Below the pieces are notes generated by a model. It searched no databases, was not told the origin of the DNA, and saw only the letters and a program-made list of their open reading frames with translations. This document shows, piece after piece, positions 35,101 through 47,559 of a stretch of 64,000 nt of DNA. How positions within the stretch are numbered: the stretch's first letter is position 1; every line of letters starts with the position of its first letter. This DNA is from Mimachlamys varia (lineage: Eukaryota > Mollusca > Bivalvia > Pectinida > Pectinidae): contig OX392545.1 of NCBI GenBank assembly GCA_947623455.1, forward strand, positions 21,178,001-21,242,000. The letters are read 5' to 3'. The translations under genes were made by a program, and so were the position numbers.

Positions 35101-35467
35101 ATATATTTATATTTTTACTTTAGAACAATTGCTTTATTTCATTTATATTTTTTGCAATTAATAGTTTATTACCTACGTTTGTGTATGTGTCGTCATTTTA
35201 ACGACATTGGCGGAACACCCCAGCTTGAATAAAATTGGCGCCAATGATAATAATTAGTCTTTTGAGCGTTTGACGTAAGGGCATTCTCCTTGTTATTCGA
35301 AGCGGCGCGACCAGACTCTCATTGAACAAGCTTAATCTTTGACGTCATAATAAAACCACGTGCTACGTCTCGAGAACCATTGCTTTCATACTTTTATGAA
35401 AGGTATTTTTGCCTGTTATCTTCAAATAATGTAAATATAACTATATATCATATGTTTTGTATTGTAG

Positions 35468-35851
35468 GTACCTTGATCACCAAACCAAATGTGAAGGGAA
35501 TGTTGGGAGGAACGGTAGACCTCGAGTGTACTTTCCAGCCTACAGAGACGTGGTACGTCATGCAGTGGAGGAAGCGACTACCTAATAACGGCGGGGAAGT
35601 CATCTTGGTGAACCTGCCGCCCAAATCAGAAAGTATGAAGGCAGGCCTATTCTCGCCCGATGTCGTTCTATCGCCGACATGGGCAGAAGCAAATATGAAG
35701 TCTAGAGGGCGAACGAATGTCGGCCATAATGCAACTTCTATCAACTTTAATATAAAGCTGTATGATTTTGAGTGTACGGATGTGGGGACGTACGTCTGCG
35801 TGGTGACTGGATCTAGCATCATATCTAAGACAACGGAAGTAGGAATTGTTG
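35468..35851 (+). CDS. Ig-domain surface protein, exon for first (V-like) Ig domain
   Basis: Acceptor 'ttttgtattgtag' precedes the exon and donor 'G|gtaagt' follows it. It starts and ends in phase 1, the usual state of Ig-domain exons. The 128 codons encode one V-like Ig fold: the B-strand Cys in VDLECTF, the core Trp in MQWRK, a long middle region, and the F-strand DVGTYVC. It continues in frame to the exon at 36,992. Ig proteins of this layout are usually secreted or surface adhesion or recognition molecules, but a ligand cannot be inferred. An upstream exon with a signal peptide is required; the in-frame codons before 35,468 offer no convincing leader. Confidence 0.85.
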
Positions 35852-36991
35852 GTAAGTTTTAGGTCACTTGCCAAAAACAATTATCATGACAATATATACG
35901 TTATGATCCTTAATGTGATACTAGTGTTTTTTATGTGGATGCCAAACGAATAGTGACTCAACAATGACTTGACTTCACGAATATGGTATTTGATGCCACA
36001 AAGAGAAAGAGGCGACGTTATGAAATTTAAACTTTCACAATATTTAACTGTAAATATAAAAAAGATGAGATTATTTTTTTCTGCGCAAACGCAGTTTACA
36101 AGTATCGGGTATGCTTAATGTCGCTGAATTATTCGTTTTCGTCTAAAAAAGCTATAGAGAATAGTTGATACTTTCAAAATGGTAGCCAGTCAAAACGTGT
36201 TTATTTATTATTCTCTTTTACGTTAAAGAGGGTCTCCATGTAAATATTTCTTTTGTTCATATTTTGCCTCTAGTTTAATCGATTTTGAGTTTGGTTTATG
36301 GTTTTGTTGACGCTTTGTTTTTCTCTTATTTTCATTATTTCATGGTTTTTGAGATAAAATCTATTTCATGACCAAAGGTGTAAGATTCCATGTGTAAGAA
36401 TTTCCCTATCTTACACCCCTGGTGATGAAAGAGTTAATAGCATTGTGCACAGCAAATAAGTGGAGAATCCAGAGAGATATATCAGACGGTTTTATCTTAA
36501 AGACGTATGGGTGTTATAAGTGATTGTTATAGTTCTGGAAGTGTGTGTTGAGTTATTATGAGTGATTTCGTTATCACGAGTGATTCCGTGATTAAAAAAA
36601 GACATTGAATATATATGGATGCATATTAATGATCATGAGTGATTGTGTGTTATAATTAATAAAAATCGGAGTATGAGGATTTATATAAGTGATTGTATGT
36701 TATCGATAATGGTTTTGTTTATGATTGTATGTTAATGAACAAGGCATTAAGAATATAACATAAATGGTTGTTTGTATTAATGAGTGCATAGGAGTGACCA
36801 ACAGATGGTAACGGTTTCTGATGTTGTTCTGTAAGGATGCAATGTAAGTTTTTGATAATAATCTAAAGCGATGCTATTATTTTCGAGTGGTTCTTGACGG
36901 TTTAAAGTGGTTTTGGCGATATAGATCTTGGTTGCTTACCATTATCAATGTATCGAACATTAAGCTATATCAATATTTTTTGTTTCTTCAG
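35852..36991 (+). other. intron of Ig gene
   Basis: A GT-AG intron of 1,140 bp. It holds an antisense R1 copy (36,224-36,332) and a degenerate 'gagtgattgtatgttat' simple repeat at about 36,510-36,740. Confidence 0.8.
36224..36332 (-). repeat. R1 dispersed repeat copy
   Basis: 'gagggtctccatgtaaatat' and 'tagtttaatcgattttgagt' match the R1 reverse complement. It lies in the first Ig intron. Confidence 0.8.
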
Positions 36992-37324
36992 CTGTTCCAG
37001 GTAAACCTTCTATCAACTCTGAATTATTACGTGTGGAAGAAAACTTCAATTTCACGCTGGAGTGTGTTGTCAGCCTGGGCATCCCGCCAGCACAAGTCAC
37101 GTGGTACGTCAAACATCCAAATGACCAGGATTACAGCATGATCTCCTCGATGATTGACCCGGAAGACCAAAAGAGCGACACATGCGTACCAGTCATTAAT
37201 CAACAAATAATAGCCTCGATAACGGAGGAGACAAGTGGAAGTGTGTTTCAGTGTAGAGTTGAGGGGCCACTCATTGAGAATGAAAACCATCAATACAATG
37301 ATGAAATAATTGTGGAAACACCAG
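36992..37324 (+). CDS. Ig-domain surface protein, exon for second Ig domain
   Basis: Acceptor 'tgtttcttcag' and donor 'ccaG|gtaggt'; phase 1 at both ends. The 111 codons carry a second Ig fold with B-strand Cys (FTLECVV), core Trp (VTWYVKH) and F-strand Cys (SVFQCRV), plus a further Cys in the middle (DTCVP). The F strand lacks the usual D-x-G-x-Y and reads SGSVFQC. The second domain is closer to a C2/I-type spacing than the first. Joining to the previous exon creates an Ala codon with no frame disruption. Confidence 0.85.
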
Positions 37325-38162
37325 GTAGGTCAATGCATGAGTAACAAAAGTTACTCTAAGTATGTGAGGAGAAAATAAAACACTAAATTAAACGTTATGT
37401 CCAAATCAGCTTCTTATTCCATAAAATTAATTAAAAAGCTGAACAATCAATCAAAGAATTAGAAGCAGTCTAAAATTGAAATAAATAATTTAAACGAAGC
37501 GTACAGGTATTTACAATATGTTATATATATTTCTTGGATACCGTCATTTTTATTAACAAAATTGGAAGGCATTTTTCCACAAATGCGATAAGGTATACTG
37601 TTTTAAGTGTAGTTCAGTCGCATATGGCAAATGCTATAGGTGTATTTTAAACATTTAAATCGAAAAACGGAAAGCGTTTTTAAGTAACCTTTTATTCTGC
37701 TGCTTTTTCTATTATTTTGTCTCGACTTTCTTTCGATGCATTTTTATAATTTTACGGATCTGTTACTGCCTTTATCTGCTTTCAATTTGTCGTAATTTTT
37801 ATATTTTCTTTTCACAATTTATGTTTTTGTATATTTATTCACTTCAAAGACATACCTATCATTTTAACCCCGTCATTGGTTAAATCTCAAACCCTTTTGT
37901 TATATCATTTTATTACGTTGCAGTTTTACTTTTATTTTGACGTGTATCGTGTTGGTATTGTTATAACGCCATCCTTTAATACTCAATGTCAATAAGTTAT
38001 TATAATAAGAATTGGGAATGAATCTGTTCTTGACGTGACTAAATTTAGCTCCCTGCTGTTGTGTTAGACAATTAACCATGATGGATACATATAAATATAA
38101 ACTTTATTTATTTCACATCAATTATGAAACAAGCTATACAACTTATATTAATCACTCTTGTT

Positions 38163-38268
38163 GGCCCAGATGTTAGCGCGCGGGGGGACCTTCCTTTTGT
38201 GGGAGGAAACCGGGGTACCCGGAGAAAAATCCACGTGGTCGGGCAGGTGACCCCATACATGGTGTTCA
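38163..38268 (+). repeat. probable dispersed repeat, GC-rich
   Basis: 'gtgggaggaaaccggggtac' followed by 'ccggagaaaaatccacg' is a GC-rich block in AT-rich intron. I have the impression it is common in aquatic animal genomes, but there is no second copy in this window. Confidence 0.35.
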
Positions 38269-38353
38269 ATCAATTGATCATGCTATCTTGTTCATAGCTT
38301 TCTTATCACGTTATAAATAATGGTTTTAACATTGTTTGCCTATAAAAAAACAG

Positions 38354-38542
38354 ATCAGCGACTTGCCTAGTAAGGGTTATACATTAGAGCGTTCAGACAG
38401 AATAGATGGTCGACGTCATTGTGACGTCACTTCCTATGTAAAATCTGACATCCCATTCAGCAGGAGACATGACATTGAATCTAATGAAAAGGAAACTGTT
38501 TGTCTGAACGCAAGTTCAAATGCTCCAAACAACTTTTTATAG
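38354..38542 (+). pseudogene. LINE endonuclease-domain fragment
   Basis: The open frame includes GYTLERSDRIDGRR, a gap, then YVKSDIPFSRR. This resembles the central part of the AP-like endonuclease of non-LTR retrotransposons, where a glycine-rich 'GGG' segment normally links the two blocks. Here that segment reads HCD. It is only ~60 codons and ends at a stop, so it is a dead fragment. Read in the phase of the preceding Ig exon it hits a stop after five codons, so it is not a normal internal exon of that gene. Confidence 0.55.
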
Positions 38543-38629
38543 CTAATATCTTCATCTTTGAAGAAGGTTATTGGCAAGTTTTATGGTCGCTATCTTGATG
38601 GCATCAAGACATATTCTGTATATTTGTGT

Positions 38630-39035
38630 GATGTGAAGATGGACGTTTTTAAGTATGCTTATTAGAGTGTTTCCTTGTTGTGTTTGACAATGATGACTCG
38701 GTTGTCATTTTGAGGATTTTTTACTTGGTTGTGACCAAGATTTACATGTCGGTTGTCTAAGAAGCAGAGGACGCTTCACCTTCCGGAACACTTTTTTCCA
38801 AAACTTTGACAAAGTTAGATTTTTAAAATAATTTATAGCCAGAACAAGAATTAAGGCTTGAGCACAGAATCCATGCTTGAGCATGAGAACGGTTTCATGA
38901 ATACGGGCCCTGATCTTATTCTCTTGTACTTTCACGAGGGTCTTTATGTAAATTTTCCCTTTGTTCATATTTTGCCTTTGTTTTAATCGACTTCGGACTC
39001 AGATTATGGTTTTGTTTACGCTTCGGTTTTCTAGC
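38630..39035 (-). repeat. R1 dispersed repeat copy, interrupted
   Basis: R1 reverse-complement blocks at 38,645-38,800 and 38,910-39,035 are separated by ~110 bp of unrelated sequence (about 38,800-38,908). Confidence 0.8.
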
Positions 39036-39627
39036 TCTGATTTTAGCTATAGGCCTCCAACATCTGACGCTTCTTGGATGCATAACTTGGAGACATTTCT
39101 TAATAAAATCCGTGATTTAAAGAAATTATTGTGAGTGATTTTGATATAGATCTTTTCAACACAAACCGACTGACTGATGTTCCTTCTACCTGTAATTTAA
39201 TGTTATCACAGACGGTCTCAGATTATACGAGGGTCCTTGAATCTAAAGTACTCATTTCCCACGTGAATACTGTACATCATCATCGGAATGAATGTACATT
39301 GTAATTAAAAATAGGCTTATCGACCACACGTTCCTTACATTACGAGATACATACGTGAGAAAACACTAGAAATTGCATACCATTTGTTGGGGCCACTTTC
39401 CTTTGTGTCCTTTTTTCGAGTACTGTCTGTCCCATCAGAACAGATAAAAAATCCCTTTGAAATTATCTTTTTAAAATCATAAATGGATACCCATTGGAAA
39501 TTATAAATGGATATTTTATTGACAATCTTATTTAAAGGGTGATGTGTTAGGGTGAATGTAAGATGGAGTGTGTTTATTTAAAGTAGCAATACTATTAAGA
39601 TGATACCGATTTTGTGTTGTAATTTAG

Positions 39628-39705
39628 AACCGATCGTGACTGAGGCCCCATACGAAGTCCCCTGTACCGGGAAAAACTGCAACGTCAACAAAACGGCTGC
39701 TCTAG
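39628..39705 (+). CDS. Ig-domain surface protein, linker exon
   Basis: A 78-bp phase-1 exon between 'tgtaatttag' and 'ctaG|gtaacg'. It encodes about 26 residues (EPIVTEAPYEVPCTGKNCNV...) with two cysteines and an N-K-T glycosylation sequon. This is consistent with a short stalk between the second Ig domain and the membrane anchor. Exon phase and context support it; the sequence alone would be weak evidence. Confidence 0.7.
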
Positions 39706-40126
39706 GTAACGGTCAATTGTCTTTGAAAACAGTTTTATGATTATACAAAATGACTATCAACTACTTTTAAACATTGCTACGACAAAGACCTGCAGAAGCA
39801 TCAAAACTGAAAATATAAGCTTAAATGAAAACTTGTGCAGATTATTTTTTTTGTAAATTTCAATTATTTTGCAGTATTTTCTTTTTTTTATATAAACCCT
39901 CACGAATACCAAAAATATGATTTAACCGAATTTTTGTTTTTAAGTTTTGTTATGATTTTTGTGAAAATTATTTTGAAGTATGTATAATTATTTGTTTATA
40001 TAATTTATCATACATTTATTACATTTTAATATATCATTACAAACATTTTCATAATTCATTTAAATCTTTGTTAATTGTTTTATTGATTTTGTTTTACACT
40101 GTATAAATTGGCTTTCTTTGTTGTAG

Positions 40127-40215
40127 AAGATAACGGCGCACAATCGAAATCCAGTGGCCTTGTCACCATGGCAACAGCTGTTGTCATTCTCATCAGTGCC
40201 CATGCCCTGCGGTAG
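40127..40215 (+). CDS. Ig-domain surface protein, last exon with GPI-type tail
   Basis: Acceptor 'ctttgttgtag', phase 1, stop TAG at 40,213-40,215. It encodes a small-residue stretch (AQSKSSG) followed by a terminal hydrophobic run (LVTMATAVVILISAHA) and just two more residues. The hydrophobic segment at the extreme C-terminus after small residues fits a GPI-anchor signal. A very short-tailed single-pass anchor is the alternative. Exons 35,468 onward make about 294 residues. No canonical AATAAA was seen within 500 bp downstream. Confidence 0.72.
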
Positions 40216-40739
40216 TAACCGGGTGTGGCTATTCCAAAGAGAAAGATTTGAAAGTGCTCAGACCTGGCCGGAGCGTCAAATGAAAAAAATGGTTGACAAA
40301 AAAAGGAAACTTATACAATATAAAAAGACCTCAAAGTCATAAATGATTCATAGCTGATAGAACGTGTTTTCAGACTGACGTTTGCGTTCTTTTCAATGAA
40401 AGGTTACTCTAGTAACAACTTCATTATACTGTTTGATCGAAAAGGAGTCAAGGTGACTATTGAACAATCGTTGCTGTATCCCGATGATTGTTTGTAACAC
40501 CGTAAACATGTGTAGAAACCATGGTAACGATTTATGAGGATGGTAGGAATGGACGCAGTATTACAGTTGTAACATCGATGTATTTTGTTGAAATATGTAC
40601 TGAGCGTCATTGATGTATTGTTACCATGGTAACGAATTTGTAAGTCTAGTAAAGATAGCCCTGATTTATATATCGGTGTGTCGGTTAGGTAGTACACCTA
40701 TTTATTTCAATCACCCGTCCACAACTGGGAAACGTCCTT
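40216..40739 (+). other. probable 3' untranslated region or spacer
   Basis: Sequence between the Ig gene stop and the 42-bp array. No recognisable gene. Minus-strand frames here are chance. Confidence 0.4.
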
Positions 40740-42200
40740 GAGGCCTCTCTCTTGACCTGACTCCTGGGTCAGTACGTCCTCCGGGACTATCTCTGGACCT
40801 GGCTCCTGGGTCAGTACGTCCTCTGGGACTATCTCTGGACCTGGTTCCTTGGTCAGTACGTCCTCTGGGACTATCTCTGGACCTGGTTCCTGGGTCAGTA
40901 CGTTCTCTTGGACTATCTCTGGACCTGGCTCCTGGGTCAGTACGGTACGTTCTCTGGGACTATCTCTGGACCTGGCTCCTGGGTCAGTACGTTCTCTAGG
41001 CCTCTCTCTGGACCTGGCTCCTGGGTCAGTACGTTCTCTCGGACTATCTCTGGACCTGGCCCCTGGGTCAGTACGTTCTCTGGGACTATCTCTGGACCTG
41101 GCTCCTGGGTCAGTAAGTCCTCGAGGCCTCTCTCTGGACCTAACTCCTAAGTCAGTGCGTCCCCGAGGGCCCTCTCTCTGGACTTGGTTCCTGGGTCAGT
41201 ACGTCATCGGGGCTCTCTCTGGACCTAGCTCCTGGGTCAGTACGTTCTCTAGGCCACTCTCTGGACCTAACTCCTAAGTCAGTGCGTCCCCGAGGGCCCT
41301 CTCTCTGGACTTGGTTCCTGGGTCAGTACGTCATCGGGGCTCTCTCTGGACCTAGCTCCTGGGTCAGTACGTTCCCTGGGCCACTCTCTGGACCTAGCTC
41401 CTAGGTCAGTGCGTCCCCGAGGGCCCCCTCTCTGGACCTGGTTCCTGGGTCAGTACGTCATCGGGGCTCTCTCTGGACCTAGCTCCTGGGTCAGTACGTT
41501 CTCTAGGCCTCTCTCTGGACCTAGCTCCTAGTTCAGTGCGTCCCTGAGGGCCCTCTCTAGACCTGGTTCCTGGGTCAGTACGCCCGGACGGCTTTCCTTT
41601 GATCTGGCTCCAGGGTCGATACGTAATCGGGACCTCTCTCTGAACCTGGTTCCTGAGTCAGTGAGTTCCTGAGGGCTCTCTCTGCACCTTATTCCTAGGT
41701 CAGTGTGTCCCTGAGGGCTCTTTCTGAACCTGACTCTTGGGTCAGTACGTCATCGGGACTCTCTCTGGACCTGACTCCAGGGTCAGTACGTCCTCGAGGG
41801 TTCTCTCTGGACCTGACTCCAGGGTCAGTACGTCCTCGAGGGTTCTCTCTGGACCTGACTCCAGGGTCAGTACGTCCTCGAGGGTTCTCTCTGGACCTTG
41901 TTCCTGGGTCAGTGCGTGACTCCTAGGCCTGTACGTCATCGGGGTCTCTCTGGACCTGACTCCTGGGTCAGTACAGCCTCGGGGTCTCTCTCTGGACCTG
42001 GGTCGTAGGTCGGTATGTTCTCTAGGGCTCTCTCTGGACGTTACTCCTGGGTCATTAAGTCCTTGATGCCCCTTACTGGACCTTGTTCCTGGGTCAGTAC
42101 GTCCTCTAGTGCTATACCTGAACCTGGCTCCAAGGCTAGTACGTCACCATGCTCCTTGACCAGTACATCATCGAGGGTTCTCGTTAGACCTACTGCCTAG
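40740..42200 (+). repeat. 42-bp GC-rich minisatellite, about 35 units
   Basis: The unit is 'ggtcagtacgtcctctggga' followed by 'ctatctctggacctggctcctg'. From 41,155 to 41,530 three different units repeat as a 126-bp block, so the array has higher-order order; the last third is more diverged. The 42-bp period is a multiple of three, so open frames of up to 142 codons run through it. They lack start context and are not annotated as coding. It lies 0.5 kb downstream of the Ig gene and is much richer in G+C than its surroundings. Confidence 0.96.
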
Positions 42201-44625
42201 ATGACGAAGCGTAGTTATACCTGATCCTAAATTTAAGATGAGATGGACACTGTTTTTTGAAAATCATTTGATTAATTGGTGTTTATATGAGATGAAATTG
42301 TCCATACTTAAGATATGTTTACACCCGAACTTATTTTAGATAATATTTAAAAGAAATATTAAACATGCTGTTTGACTCCCGTCATAATTTTCTCAAGACC
42401 TCGGAACCAGGTTTAAGCATAAATCATGCAGGTTCAATATTAATCGTTCACGCTTCCGAACATAATAGAATCAGAAACATATCGTTTCCAAGAAATCGTT
42501 TCAAAACTTTTTGTAGCATAAAATTTGGCATATATTGAAGTTGACTGAACACTGACCCCGGTTCAGCAAGAACCTTTTGATTTCCTAGACCTTCAATGAC
42601 ACTAGGTTTACATATATTGAGTCCAGCGTGTATATCTACGTGTATCTGTACGTAATGCATCTAGTCTTTTTATCACATATTATCTTGAAAATAGAAATAA
42701 TGTTATCTACAACGGGGATTTTCTAATTTTTATATTCAGTATCTTTGATATCAATAATAAACTGAAAACAGTCAGATAGAAAATTGTACTTTTCTTAAAT
42801 GGCTTCACGTATCTTTAGTAAATCATAGTCGATGACATAATGTGCACTTTGTCAAGTTAAGCACGTTTTATTCTTGTAATAAATGTCTAAAAACTTCCAT
42901 TGATAGGTTTTACCTGTATTTAAAAACAAGTTTAGGTAGTTTTTTAAAAAATGACAATCACAACTGAAAAGCTGGTTTTGATGCAGCCTGATTTAAAGCA
43001 TTTTTTTCGAGCTCTCGCAAACATATCGTTTCTTTTGTGAAAGGGACCACATTGTTGTTGTCTCCTATCTCAAATGCTTAAATAAACTCACTGAACTCAT
43101 AAACTAATAGAAAAGTAACGAAGTCAGTAAACTCTGTCCTCAGCTGGTATCGAGATATTTCGTCTTAATAGCATTCTAAAAGTAAAGTTTTGGACATGTC
43201 TCGCTGAAACGTACCTCTATAGTCGTACCATTCATAATCACGGACGAAGGGAAGTAACTCTAACATAAGACAAAGTCCAGTATTGTTACAGCGTCAGATG
43301 ATACACATTATGAAATATTTATAATGTCCTTAATACTGTTATAGTATCGTCCCTTCCAATAGGACCGTCAGTGTTTACTAATTATATTTTCCCCTGATAT
43401 TGAAGAGTTTCAGCGACTACACCAATATATTCACTTAAACATTATTTCTGATTTCGCTCATTTACTTGAAAAGGTGCCTCCAATTTTTGTGCTTTCATTA
43501 TCATGTTTCTGTTTTTCATATTTTTCTCGTCAAAGTTATGACTAAATGGATCGGAATGAAATATGAGATATGATCTATTTTCATGTTAGCCTCAATTTTA
43601 TGATGGATTCATGTACATGAAATCTGACCGTTTTTTAAGTCATAAAATGACCCACTGAAAATGAATTCCATTAACCTTAAAAAAATTAGACTATTAACAA
43701 TTTGGCAATACTTGGTAAATAGTATAAGAAACCTTTTATGTATTGTTTTTATTTGGCGAGTACTTTTCTTCATTTTATTGTATCATTCTTGTAAGCTCGC
43801 CAAAACATTGCAGAAAACTCAATTTAATCAAAATTGAAAAAAAAACGTTTATTAATTTTTTTTAAGTTGCCCGCAAATATTTAAAACATTTGTAGATAAA
43901 TAATTTTTTAACGACCATTTTTTTTACACATTTATATATAAAACGAGTTTATTGTCGAATCATACTGAATTAATATGAACTTAATCGCGTTCTTAAACAA
44001 GTACAAATAAATAAAGGGATCCCTAGTTTTTGATGGTATTTGCAGAGAAAAGCAGGTTGGACATCAAATTTAAGGGGGAGATAATCTGATAAAATCCACA
44101 TTTCGATACGATAATCTGTTAATCTGTGTGTAATAATCCTAGTCAGGCGAAAGGGTTCATAGCAGCCGTGACTGAGTTTTGTTCTAAACCTCTGTTTAGC
44201 AAAAAAAGAAAAAAACAATATAAATAAAAAGAATAATAAATCGTACACATTATCACATGTCGTTTGAATTTCATGAAAGGTACAAGACATTCACTGATGA
44301 AGTTTGCTTTGATATTATAATATACATTGTACTTTATTATCATGTAAACAAGAACAGGTACCACATGTATATACAACTCTACCCGGATGATGTGCAATTT
44401 CAATGTCAAAATAGCTATGTATCACAATGTGTAAATCTAGTTTAGTTATTTTCAGCTAAATTGTATATTTATTTTGAATTAAATACATTTTTTGATTACT
44501 ACCATACATTATTCTCTCAATTTATTCTAACAGGTCAAATGTTATATATTATGTGTTTCGAGAATGGTTTCGGCTGCATTCATATTCGATGTAAATGACC
44601 ATACTTATCATGTCATTATTGATCT
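42201..44625. other. No recognisable gene
   Basis: Strongly AT-rich with poly-A/T runs near 43.8 kb. There is no exon or element I can support. Confidence 0.4.
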
Positions 44626-44627
44626 TC

Positions 44628-44950
44628 AATACTCCAGGAGTACACTCACTTACGCTCTCTACGCCCCTGGAATATGTCAAAGCGAAAGTAGATGCTCAGT
44701 GTGTACCACCTTGTTGATGAGGAAAGAAGACTAGTTTGATGATATGGTGTACATCGATAGAATTTCATGGTCAGGTTATGGAATTGATAGATTTTAAAGT
44801 CGGGTGTCGCGCCTTGTAATTTTCAAAGGAGTGATATTAACCTATTGATTGGTCGGGATTATAATAGGGTCCAATGAAATAGCTGTATTCGTGTCTTCAA
44901 TTTCTCTATGACATATTCCATGCACGCTCACCTTGAGTATCGTGAGTAGT
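44628..44950. mobile_element. possible MITE with imperfect ~50-bp inverted ends
   Basis: 'atactccaggagtacactca' and 'cctggaatatgtcaa' on the left are mirrored by 'tgacatattccatgcacgct' and 'caccttgagtatcgtgagta' on the right. There is no coding capacity. Confidence 0.45.
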
Positions 44951-45605
44951 CATATATACATGTATAACTGAGACATTGGAATTTTAAAGAAAATTAATAA
45001 AACTCAGTTTCAACTGTAGTATCTGCGACATGTCTTAGATTGTATATATATATATTGCGTCTAGTTATGTCTTAAAGCATACACAATGTGTCTGGATGCC
45101 AAGTGTACCTGAATTATATTATATCACGTGGCTGAATGAGCCCTATTGCTGGCGGTGTAAATAGGTGTGTTATTTGGTTTGTAGTTTATGTACATTTATT
45201 GATGTAGTTCACGAATTCCCAACGTAATATATGTATTATATCATAAAATACTCAAGGACAGCGGTATCTGTGTGAAAGTTATACACTTCTTATTAGGCGG
45301 TATGATGAGTGTAAGTGACACTCAGGGGCGAACGTGTGTTACTCATACATGTTTGTATTACCGCAGTGTTTTAATATGTCCATGGAAGACAGATAAGTCG
45401 AAACATTGTGTGGATGATTTCTTTGTGAGTGTAAGTATTACGTATGTGTTTGTAAGATTATTCAACACCTACAAAAAATATCAAATCGTGGGTATGGATG
45501 GGTATTACAAATCTATAAAGCCATACATTGCAGTTGATGTTATTTCTTATGTTTTTTAAAATGTTTTAATTCTGAACCATATTTTGTATGCATTGTATGA
45601 TAGAC
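44951..45605. other. No recognisable gene
   Basis: A 95-codon + strand frame at 45,272-45,559 has no recognisable domain. Confidence 0.35.
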
Positions 45606-45740
45606 CGCTAGTGCAATCTATCCTAGGAGGACGAAACAGCTGTATAGTGCAGTTTATTTATTTTTTTTTCGGCATACTGTATCTATTACTAAATTTAAAA
45701 GGTACATCACATGTGTGTGTTACGTCATCTTTAATATATT
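45606..45740 (+). mobile_element. R2 element, copy 5, ribozyme broken
   Basis: The R2 body is well kept ('cggcatactgtatctattac', 'taaatttaaaaggtac', 'tgtgtgtgttacgtcatctt') and so is the right half of the ribozyme (ATCCTAGGAGGACGAAAC, AGCTGTA at about 45,620-45,644). The first core box CTGANGA is replaced and stem I reads TAGTGC, so the motif cannot fold normally. Confidence 0.75.
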
Positions 45741-45871
45741 TATAACTTTCTTCAAATCACTTAGTGAAGGGGTTTGTGTACATATGGGGTCGTTCAATAA
45801 ATAATTTTGTTCAGTTACAGTGTACAAGGTATATGATCGATGGTACCTATGTGTGGCCATAGTTGTATATG

Positions 45872-46525
45872 TATTGAAAGAATGGAATTGTTCGCGGCTT
45901 GGAAATTATTTCGCTTGTATTAAATGTTCGAGAGTATATCCACACGGGAATATTTAACGATACTCGGACTTTTCAGTGTCTAACAGACGTATTATTATAA
46001 ATAAACATATGTGGAGTTTACACAACGAGTGGTTGTTATATATGGAATATTTAAGAAAAAAATTAACGAGAGTAAAATTCATTCCATATCCAATAACCAC
46101 GATTCGTGTGACCTGTTTCTACCACAATAATATTAAGTCGCAGTGGCAGTGTTGTTTCTGTGAACCGCGGATGATATTTTCGTGAAAACACATCATCCCG
46201 TATATATTCCCGCCAAATTGTGACGACGTCAACAATCAGCACGTTGCATTGAACAACGTAATTTCAGGTCAAGGTTCAACTTCTCAACCAATCGAAAGTC
46301 TGGAAGGTCATATTCCACTAGTGGTATATTAATATATGACATATATTTATCCAACAGTTAGCACGTTTATACAATGGACTGATAGTGGAGTAACACAGGA
46401 TATCGTGGTAAAAATTATTGTACACGATAAAAAATATAACGCATGGCAGCGCGAACATTTCCACATCGCAAACGGTTTAGTGGCTGATTAAGCGAAAAAC
46501 TGTGAAAATATTAACTTTTACAGTA
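45872..46525. mobile_element. longer relative of the 34.77-kb MITE
   Basis: 'gaatggaattgttcgcggct' at the left and 'atattaacttttacagta' at the right match the ends of the 34.77-kb element. The interior is ~650 bp instead of ~240 bp, suggesting an internal insertion or a longer family member. Confidence 0.55.
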
Positions 46526-47559
46526 TTTGTTTAATAATATTAAAAATTTGCAAAGCCTCTCATAACTTTTACACGGTATTACTACGAAAAACATGAAACA
46601 GGATTCATGGACGGAATAATCATTGTTTCTAAAATAACATTACAACGCTAGTGTCGGAACTCATTCTTGTTTTATCTGTTGATTTCCCGTGATATAAGTC
46701 TATATCTATGCATCATGGCGTGTGATTGTAGCTAGTATGTTTCTGGTGGTTATTGTATTTCCGGTATGTGTGATGCAGTTATGTTTGTGTATTTTTGCAA
46801 TTAATATTTTGTGATAAAAATATATGATTTTAGCGTCTGAAATATTTTTGATTTCCTTTTTTTGGATGTTATTTCCCCGAAAATCAGAAAACAATGACTT
46901 TCATCAATTAAACTAAAAGATTTTTCGATAAACTAAGCTGATGGTTTAAAGCAAATATGTAGGTTTTTTTAACATTTGACTTTTAATCATTTTGAAACTG
47001 AGCATATGAGTTATAGTGTTGCACACAACGTATTCCACTTTATTGTGTAAGAGAAGCGGGACTCTTAAGACATTTTCACTAATGGCCTGGGATTTCCAGG
47101 ATTATTAGTTTATAATTGAACACAAACATATGCAGTCGAAGTAATATGCCGTATATCTCTCCCAATAAATATAAGATATGTGGTAATATCCAGAACTTCC
47201 AGCATTAGCAATGTCAACGAAACCTCGCTCGAAGTATTAGGCAGCTTTTTTCTTTGTTGGTGTTCTTTTGGTTCAGTTTTAAATGTTTATGTTGCTACAT
47301 GAATATATAACAGGAATAGTTAGGTTAATTTGCACTGTAATGTCCCTTATATAACACAGTATATGTTGTTCAGTTTCATTTGTTGATTGTAATTTTCACG
47401 GAGCATTACTAAAAATTCGCCTTTCAGTATTCTTCTGTCCAATGTCATAGAGATTTGTTATCGTAATTAATTCAATCAGTTTTAAACTTGTGTTAAAACA
47501 GGGAACAATGTATGTAAGCTGCGTCTGCTTAACCTTAATATAATTAATGCAAATATTTT
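46526..47559. other. No recognisable gene
   Basis: AT-rich; nothing supported. Confidence 0.4.

Larger units (their letters stand above)
37325..39627 (+). other. intron of Ig gene with LINE and R1 debris
   Basis: A 2.3-kb GT-AG intron containing a repeat at 38.16-38.27 kb, a LINE endonuclease fragment at 38.35 kb and a split R1 copy at 38.63-39.03 kb. Confidence 0.75.

Noticed and set aside
40849..41277. 142-codon reading frame and overlapping frames in the 42-bp array
   Set aside because: These follow from a period divisible by three. Several frames are open at once and there is no start, splice or homology evidence.
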